Both the position numbers and the translations under genes were made by a program. Source: Flemingiibacterium sp045534235 (GTDB lineage: Bacteria > Bacillota > Clostridia > Oscillospirales > CAG-272). Taken from it: DNA of 47,336 nt. This document shows, in pieces, positions 42,960-47,336 of this stretch. The notes under the pieces are model-generated. The model was given only the letters and a program-made list of their open reading frames with translations. It ran no database searches and was not told where the DNA came from. Each line of letters begins with the position of its first letter. Position 1 is the first letter of the stretch. The DNA lies in NCBI GenBank assembly GCA_045534235.1, contig JAZSJI010000085.1, positions 1 to 47,336 of the forward strand. The letters run 5' to 3'.

Positions 42960-44453
42960 ATGTATCAGAAGGACACACATAAAATATGGCTCGCAACGGG
43001 CGACAATCGCGTTTATCTCGAGCCGTCGATGGCTAACCGCCACGGACTTATCGCGGGTGCAACGGGTACGGGTAAGACCGTAACACTTAAGGTGCTCGCG
43101 GAATCCTTTTCGGATATGGGCGTGCCCGTTTTCGTTGCTGACATCAAGGGCGACCTTTCGGGTATGTGCACACCCGGCTCGGAAAATAAGCACATCCGCC
43201 GCAGCATCGACACGATGGGTATAACCGATTTTAACTATACCACATATCCCGTACAGTTTTGGGACGTATACGGCAAGCAGGGACTTCCCGTGCGCACAAC
43301 GATTTCGGAGATGGGCCCTGAGCTTCTTTCGCGTCTTCTCGGACTTAGCGAAGCGCAGAGCGGAGTGCTTCGCATAGTGTTCCGTATAGCAGACGATAAG
43401 GATCTCCTGCTTGTCGACCTTAAAGACCTTCGCGCGATGGTGCAGTACGTCGGCGACAACGCGAAAGAGTATAAGCTTACTTACGGCAACATCTCCACAC
43501 AGTCGGTCGGCGCGATACAGCGTGCGCTTCTCACACTCGAGGATGAGGGCGGAGAAGTGTTCTTCGGTGAGCCGTCGCTTGATCTTTCCGATTGGGTGGA
43601 TTGGGATGCTGACGGACGCGGTATGATGAACATTCTTGAGTGCTCGGAGCTGTTCCAGCATCCGTTGCTTTACGGTACGTTCCTTCTTTGGATGCTTTCC
43701 GAAATATACGAAATGCTTCCCGAGGCGGGCGACCTTGACAAGCCGAAGCTCGCGTTTTTCTTCGACGAGGCACATCTCCTCTTTGATGACGCTCCAAAGG
43801 CGCTCGTTGACAAGGTAGAGCAGGTGGCACGACTCATACGCTCGAAGGGCGTCAGCGTGTGGTTTATCACTCAGAATCCCACCGACATTCCCGATAATGT
43901 GCTCGGTCAGATAGGCAACCGTGTACAGCACGCACTCCGCGCGTACACGCCCAACGATCAGAAGGCGCTTAATGCCGCGGCGAGATCCTTCAGAACAAAT
44001 CCGAAGTTTGATACCGCCGAGGCGATACAGGCACTCGGTGTCGGCGAGGCGCTCGTCAGCGTACTCGATGCGGACGGCGTTCCGTCTATCGTTGAGAGGG
44101 CAAATATTTTGCCTCCGAAGAGTAGTATGAAGGCGGTAGAGCCCGTAATGCTTCAGAGCGTTGTGCTTGCAAGCACGCTTCGCGATAAGTATAGTAGCGA
44201 AGAGGACCGCGAGTCTGCCTACGAGCAGATAACCGAACAGCGCGAGGAGGAGGCAAAACAAGCCGCAGAGCAAGCGGAAAAGGAAGCCAAGGAAAAAGAA
44301 AAAGAAAAAAAGGCTACTGCGAAAAAGAAAACTACCTCAAGTCGCAAAAAGACTACTGTGCTTGAAAAAGCAGTAAACAGTACGGCGAATACCATCGGCC
44401 GCGAGATCGGCAAAAAAATAGTTCGCGGACTTTTTGATACGTTCTTCAAATAA
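42960..44453 (+). CDS. HerA-like ATPase (DUF853 type)
   Basis: A 497-residue hexameric-type P-loop ATPase of the FtsK/HerA superfamily. Walker A is GATGTGKT (33-40), Walker B LAFFFDEAHLLF (Asp269, Glu270), followed by WFITQNPTDIPDNVLGQIGNRVQHALRA and LGVGEALVSVLD. Members are thought to move or process DNA, but the DUF853 group has no settled role and the usual NurA partner nuclease is not next to it. The last 90 residues are very charged: a Glu/Lys/Ala-rich coiled coil and a Lys/Thr/Ser-rich stretch. The ribosome site is AGGAGG. It follows the YgjV copy in one operon. Confidence 0.9.
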   Translation: MYQKDTHKIWLATGDNRVYLEPSMANRHGLIAGATGTGKTVTLKVLAESFSDMGVPVFVADIKGDLSGMCTPGSENKHIRRSIDTMGITDFNYTTYPVQFWDVYGKQGLPVRTTISEMGPELLSRLLGLSEAQSGVLRIVFRIADDKDLLLVDLKDLRAMVQYVGDNAKEYKLTYGNISTQSVGAIQRALLTLEDEGGEVFFGEPSLDLSDWVDWDADGRGMMNILECSELFQHPLLYGTFLLWMLSEIYEMLPEAGDLDKPKLAFFFDEAHLLFDDAPKALVDKVEQVARLIRSKGVSVWFITQNPTDIPDNVLGQIGNRVQHALRAYTPNDQKALNAAARSFRTNPKFDTAEAIQALGVGEALVSVLDADGVPSIVERANILPPKSSMKAVEPVMLQSVVLASTLRDKYSSEEDRESAYEQITEQREEEAKQAAEQAEKEAKEKEKEKKATAKKKTTSSRKKTTVLEKAVNSTANTIGREIGKKIVRGLFDTFFK

Positions 44454-44461
44454 TAAAGATA

Positions 44462-44506
44462 GCCTGCAAGCGCTTTTATATCGCGCTTGCAGGCGTATTG
44501 TTTTTT
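44462..44506 (+). terminator. Terminator between convergent genes
   Basis: GCCTGCAAGCGC (44462-44473) pairs perfectly with GCGCTTGCAGGC (44483-44494) over a 9-base loop; GTATTG then T6 follows. On the minus strand the tail is TATCTTTATT. Confidence 0.82.
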
Positions 44507-44511
44507 GCGGC

Positions 44512-46629
44512 TTAATTAAATCCCGTTATCTCGAAGCGTATCAGCTTTCCTTCACCGGCGAGCTGAACGAAGCTTACTCCCGTCAGGTCTATGTTTGAAC
44601 CGGAGTCAATACGCATAAGGTTGCCGTTTGAATCAAACAGCTTGACCTTGACGCCGTCGTTCACGAGAAGGGACAGCTTATCATAGGTTTTGCCCTTGTA
44701 TTCGGTAAGATACTTGTTGCCCGCATCAAGACCTATGTAAAGGTCACGGTACAAAATTCCGTTTTCGGAGAAGAAGTGGAGTACGGTTGGCTTATAGTGG
44801 ATTCCCAAAGCGTCAAACTTGGGATAGAGGTTAAATTTTTCAGCGCCGCGCAGATCTACCGTGTAATGTTCGTTGTTAAGCATTTCTTCGTTTGGCTTAA
44901 GCCACTCGTAGAAACCGTCGAATACACTCTCGCCGTATGCCAGATAGAAGGCTTCAAGGATCTTTTCATTTGGCAGTCGGTCGCTGCCCTTACTGTTTTT
45001 GTAGAAGGGGTAGCTTTCCTCAAGCTTGTATATCCAATCCGTGTAGTTGCCGAAGGTTTCGTCAAGATACCACATCAGACGGAAGCCTATAACGTAGTTT
45101 GCGTTGGAGGAGTATTCAAACGTATTGTCTATCCAATACTCCATCGGATGCTCGTAGAGCTTGCTGTAGTCGTGAACGTACATATCTCCGACTGATTGAA
45201 CTGTGAGATCTACGCTCTCTGCCAGGTCGGGGTAGTTTTGAGCGATATATTTTTGCGTTTTGTAGGTAGTATAGGTGGATATTCCCTCCATCGCCCATTG
45301 GCAGTAGAACCAATTGGATTGGCGAAGCTGAAGGACGTGAGAGCATTCGTGAATGAGGGTGTCGAGCTTTATGATGTCGCCGGAGGAAATTACCGCGCCG
45401 CTCGCACCTGCATATGCTTCGTGGAATTCACTCTCAATAGCTGCGTTCTTCTTAACCTCGACGAGTGTGAGCGCTTCCGTGCCCCTCGGATTCCAAAAGC
45501 TGAACTTTTTATTATATTCCGGATTGCCCTCAAACTTCATTCCGGAAACGGTTTCCATAACGCTTGTGACAATGTTAAGAGTTTCCCTAAGATCGTCCGG
45601 TACGTAAACTCCCGCGTCGATCTTAAGCTCAAGGTGGTCTGTTATCAGTACCGTTGGTTCTTTGGTTATAGTTCCCGAAGGGAAGCTTACGCTTGTCTTT
45701 TCAAGCTTCGGTATAACCTCCTGCGGGACTAAAATTTTCCCGCATCTCGTACAGTGCTTGCCCTCTGTAAGACCGGGGGTGCTGTAGGTTGCCGCTATCT
45801 CTCTGTCAATGACCTCGATGTGACCAAGTGCGGGTATAACTGATCTTTCTGTGAAGAAAGTGCCGCATATGTCGCAGTAGCTACTCTCTGTATAGCCGTC
45901 CGCTTCGCACGTGGGCTCGGCTGCATCTTCGGTTACAATGACGTGCTCTGATTTGGCAATAGGTTCCTGCTCGACTAGTATTTCATTACATACAGAGCAG
46001 TGTTTGCCCTCGGTAAGGCCTTCTGTTAAGCAGGTAGGCTCAACGGCTTCAGTGATCACCTCAACGTGAGCGCTTTTGGCAACAGGCTCCTGTACTACGA
46101 TAACTTCACCGCATACAGAGCAGCTCTGGCCTCTTGTAAGACCCTCTGAGGTGCAGGTAGGAGCGACTGCCGTTAGTGTAACGGGAATGTGCTCAAGCTT
46201 TGCGATGGTTTCTCTGCCGGAGAAGATTTCACCGCATACGGTGCATTCTTTACCGGCTGTGCGGCCTTCGGTGGAGCAGGTCGGAGCGGTTTCGTCAAGC
46301 GCGAGGATGTTGTGCCCTGTTTTTGAGATAGTCACCTGTGCAACCAAGATCTCGCCGCATACAGAGCAATGCGAGCCCTCGGTGAGTCCCTCTGACAAAC
46401 AGGTGGGGTTAACAGGCTCATCAATGACGACCGTGTGCCCCTTCTTTTGAATAAGCTCTTGAGCGAATATAATCTCGTTGCATCCGGAGCAGTGCGCACC
46501 CTCGGTTAATCCATTTTCCGTACACGTTGCAGGTACTGCGTGGTCTACGACGGGAGTGTGCTTATGAGAGCAACCTGCGAGCACGAGCAGGATTGCGGAA
46601 AATATCAATAACGCGAATATTTTTTTCAT
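44512..46629 (-). CDS. Lipoprotein with seven CCCH repeats and an HExxH zincin domain
   Basis: A 705-residue exported protein. The lipobox is LLVLAGC (Cys20 is the lipid site). Residues 24-310 are seven repeats of exactly 41 residues, each with His at position 1, Cys at 13, and a CxxC at 24 and 27. Repeat 7 has Tyr in place of Cys13. Residues of about 330-560 form a metalloprotease-like domain with LIHECSHVL (His427, Glu428, His431) and a likely third ligand Glu448 in AMEG, 17 residues after the second His, in gluzincin style. The C-terminal part is beta-rich. I chose the ATG at 46629 for its signal peptide and ribosome site (AGAGAGG). Substrate unknown; it has its own promoter. Confidence 0.88.
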   Translation of the reverse strand: MKKIFALLIFSAILLVLAGCSHKHTPVVDHAVPATCTENGLTEGAHCSGCNEIIFAQELIQKKGHTVVIDEPVNPTCLSEGLTEGSHCSVCGEILVAQVTISKTGHNILALDETAPTCSTEGRTAGKECTVCGEIFSGRETIAKLEHIPVTLTAVAPTCTSEGLTRGQSCSVCGEVIVVQEPVAKSAHVEVITEAVEPTCLTEGLTEGKHCSVCNEILVEQEPIAKSEHVIVTEDAAEPTCEADGYTESSYCDICGTFFTERSVIPALGHIEVIDREIAATYSTPGLTEGKHCTRCGKILVPQEVIPKLEKTSVSFPSGTITKEPTVLITDHLELKIDAGVYVPDDLRETLNIVTSVMETVSGMKFEGNPEYNKKFSFWNPRGTEALTLVEVKKNAAIESEFHEAYAGASGAVISSGDIIKLDTLIHECSHVLQLRQSNWFYCQWAMEGISTYTTYKTQKYIAQNYPDLAESVDLTVQSVGDMYVHDYSKLYEHPMEYWIDNTFEYSSNANYVIGFRLMWYLDETFGNYTDWIYKLEESYPFYKNSKGSDRLPNEKILEAFYLAYGESVFDGFYEWLKPNEEMLNNEHYTVDLRGAEKFNLYPKFDALGIHYKPTVLHFFSENGILYRDLYIGLDAGNKYLTEYKGKTYDKLSLLVNDGVKVKLFDSNGNLMRIDSGSNIDLTGVSFVQLAGEGKLIRFEITGFN
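45700..46560 (-). repeat. Seven tandem 41-residue (123-bp) repeats
   Basis: Repeats begin at residues 24, 65, 106, 147, 188, 229 and 270 of the lipoprotein. The consensus is roughly H-x11-C-x3-G-x-T-x4-C-x2-C-x(G/N)-(E/T)-I, then a linker ending at the next His. The exact spacing shows expansion without insertions or deletions. Confidence 0.93.
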
Positions 46630-46697
46630 ATATATCCTCTCTTTAACAAAGATTGGTAAACAGTATGAAAACCTCTGTTTCAAAACAATACCTTTAA

Positions 46698-46726
46698 ATT
46701 ATATCACGAATTTTACTGATTTGCAA
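46698..46726 (-). promoter_or_regulatory. Promoter of the repeat lipoprotein gene
   Basis: On the minus strand TTGCAA (46721-46726), 17 bp with TGA before the -10, TATAAT (46698-46703). Leader about 60 bases. Confidence 0.85.
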
Positions 46727-46739
46727 TATCTTTTTACAC

Positions 46740-46762
46740 AAAAAAGGTGCTCAAAAGCACCC
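46740..46762 (-). terminator. Minus-strand terminator upstream of the lipoprotein promoter
   Basis: GGTGCT / AGCACC (46746-46761) with a 4-base loop. On the minus strand it is followed by T6. It would stop transcription coming from the right and insulate the lipoprotein promoter; no minus-strand gene for it is visible in the window. Confidence 0.7.
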
Positions 46763-46875
46763 TATAAATCTATTATATCATATAACTCATATATTTGTAA
46801 ACTCCTTTTTGGTCAAAAATATTACTTTCTGCCTTTTGCATAAAAATTTGTTGTGTAGTTTTTACAATTTGCCAA

Positions 46876-46904
46876 TTGAAAAACGGGAAAATATATGCTA
46901 TACT
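46876..46904 (+). promoter_or_regulatory. Promoter of the right-end RNA
   Basis: TTGAAA (46876-46881), 17 bp with TGC before the -10, TATACT (46899-46904). The start is expected near 46911. Confidence 0.82.
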
Positions 46905-46910
46905 ATAGAC

Positions 46911-47307
46911 ACAGAGAAGGAGGACAGTCCAATGGGCTAGATAAAAACAAAAATCCCGGCAAGGTGTTCAGATCACAGGTCGAGTTCAGGTTAAACAAAA
47001 AACACGGCGGTGTTACGCTTAACATAGATTTGTGAGATCTCTTTAATCAAATTGTGGTAGAAAAGGTAAGAATAGTGATCTGAAGGCGGACTTGCCAATC
47101 ACCCGACGCAGCTTAAGTAAAAGCATAACAAACGGTATTCTCGTTAGAGAAAGAATAAGATGAAAAGAAAGTGTTTTAGCAGCAGATGTGAGCGGCGGAA
47201 GGGTAGAAAAACGAAAGTGAGGATAACAAAAGATGTTAGATATCAAGAGTGAACAGAAATAACCCTTGATTGTAGATGTGAAACTGCAATCAGGGGTTAT
47301 TTTTTTA
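46911..47307 (+). ncRNA. Candidate structured non-coding RNA, about 400 nt
   Basis: A unit with a good promoter and a strong terminator, but stops throughout all forward frames. Long-range pairing is strong: TTCAGATCAC (46967-46976) is exactly complementary to GTGATCTGAA (47075-47084), and the flanks GGCAAG (46958-46963) and CTTGCC (47091-47096) also pair. Inside lie GTTAA / TTAAC (46990-46994, 47019-47023) around AACAC-GGCG-GTGTT (47001-47014), and ATTTG / CAAAT (47028-47032, 47048-47052). Near the 5' end a strong ribosome site (AAGGAGG) precedes ATG GGC TAG, a two-codon ORF. It does not match RNase P, tmRNA, SRP or 6S RNA that I can recall. Also possible: a decayed gene or the leader of a gene beyond the window. 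Confidence 0.68.
47258..47306 (+). terminator. Terminator of the right-end RNA
   Basis: AATAACCCTTGATTG (47258-47272) pairs with CAATCAGGGGTTATT (47287-47301), 15 pairs with one G-U, over a 14-base loop, followed by T5. Among the strongest terminators in the window. Confidence 0.93.
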
Positions 47308-47336
47308 TGCTTTTTAAAAAGGTACACTAAATAAAT

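Noticed and set aside
42900..44273. A 457-codon open frame opposite the HerA-like gene
   Set aside because: Antisense shadow of a gene with intact Walker motifs; composition is Arg/Leu/His-rich and without domains.
46895..47035. A 46-codon reading frame at the start of the right-end RNA
   Set aside because: Its ATG lies upstream of, and partly in, the promoter's -10 region, so the transcript would not contain it; no ribosome site precedes it.
46911..47307. Identification of the right-end RNA as RNase P RNA
   Set aside because: GAGGACAGTCC near the 5' end recalls the P4 region, and GGTAAGA is present, but there is no room for P1-P3 before it and no matching 3' P4 strand with the CCCGGCTTA element.
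47043..47327. A 94-codon minus-strand frame in the right-end RNA
   Set aside because: Runs through the terminator stem, lacks a ribosome site, and the protein is low-quality Ser/Leu/Phe sequence.
1..47336. CRISPR arrays, insertion sequences, tRNA or rRNA genes
   Set aside because: No direct-repeat array with spacers, transposase motif, cloverleaf or rRNA segment was seen; the only tandem repeat is within the lipoprotein gene.

Overview
The window looks like chromosomal DNA from an uncultured low-to-mid GC Clostridia (Firmicutes/Bacillota), probably a gut or rumen anaerobe. Evidence: Firmicutes-type operons (a NusG domain II protein with a Gx/HepS-I transporter; YajC with a TIGR04086-type membrane protein), a SleB-type cell-wall hydrolase, a compact archaeal-type prolyl-tRNA synthetase with a C-terminal zinc module, a MetA carrying the acetyl-CoA-specific Glu111, an anaerobic NrdG activase, strong AGGAGG ribosome sites, frequent GTG/TTG starts and many sigma-A promoters with 17-bp spacers. 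No tRNA, rRNA, CRISPR array, insertion sequence or prophage gene is visible. The species cannot be fixed from the sequence alone.

Layout. 1-2.3 kb: 3' end of glutamine synthetase, an unlisted 53-residue membrane protein on the minus strand, then the NusG_II-Gx pair. 2.4-8.2 kb: a VanY-type carboxypeptidase with a sugar isomerase-like protein, then lysC, a TIM-barrel amidohydrolase and an FkbM methyltransferase. 8.3-11.9 kb (minus): a large GH2 beta-mannosidase-like enzyme behind a YgjV-type membrane protein. 12.1-16.9 kb: uvrB-uvrA. 17.0-24.6 kb (minus): two tandem 76-residue paralogues, a SleB-like hydrolase, proS with a hairpin-rich leader, and an operon of a Pro/Gln-rich membrane protein, an RsuA-type pseudouridine synthase, Tex and a ComEC-like hydrolase. 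24.8-27.9 kb: rplS and a DUF5722-like surface protein. 27.9-29.9 kb (minus): a METTL25-like methyltransferase and a DUF218 protein. 30-32 kb: a CPBP protease, yajC and a TIGR04086-type protein. 32-33.4 kb (minus): a ferritin-like helical protein and metA. 33.7-39.9 kb: a second, diverged DUF5722-like surface protein, nrdG, purM, ribokinase and ruvX. 40-44.5 kb: an SGNH hydrolase (minus), queH, a YgjP-type metalloprotease, a second YgjV-type protein and a HerA-like ATPase. 44.5-46.6 kb (minus): a lipoprotein with seven exact 41-residue CCCH repeats and an HExxH zincin domain. 46.9-47.3 kb: a promoter-to-terminator unit with no convincing ORF, probably a structured non-coding RNA of about 400 nt.

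Themes. Much of the window is housekeeping: nitrogen and amino-acid supply (glnA, lysC, metA), DNA repair (uvrBA, ruvX), translation (rplS, proS, queH, pseudouridine synthase) and export (yajC). Between these sit surface and cell-wall proteins: VanY, SleB, two DUF5722-like proteins, SGNH and the zincin lipoprotein. The transcription signals are tightly packed. In three places a terminator hairpin shares bases with the next gene's promoter or ribosome-binding site. The strongest candidates for undescribed biology are the right-end RNA, the CCCH-repeat lipoprotein and the nested terminator/start signals.
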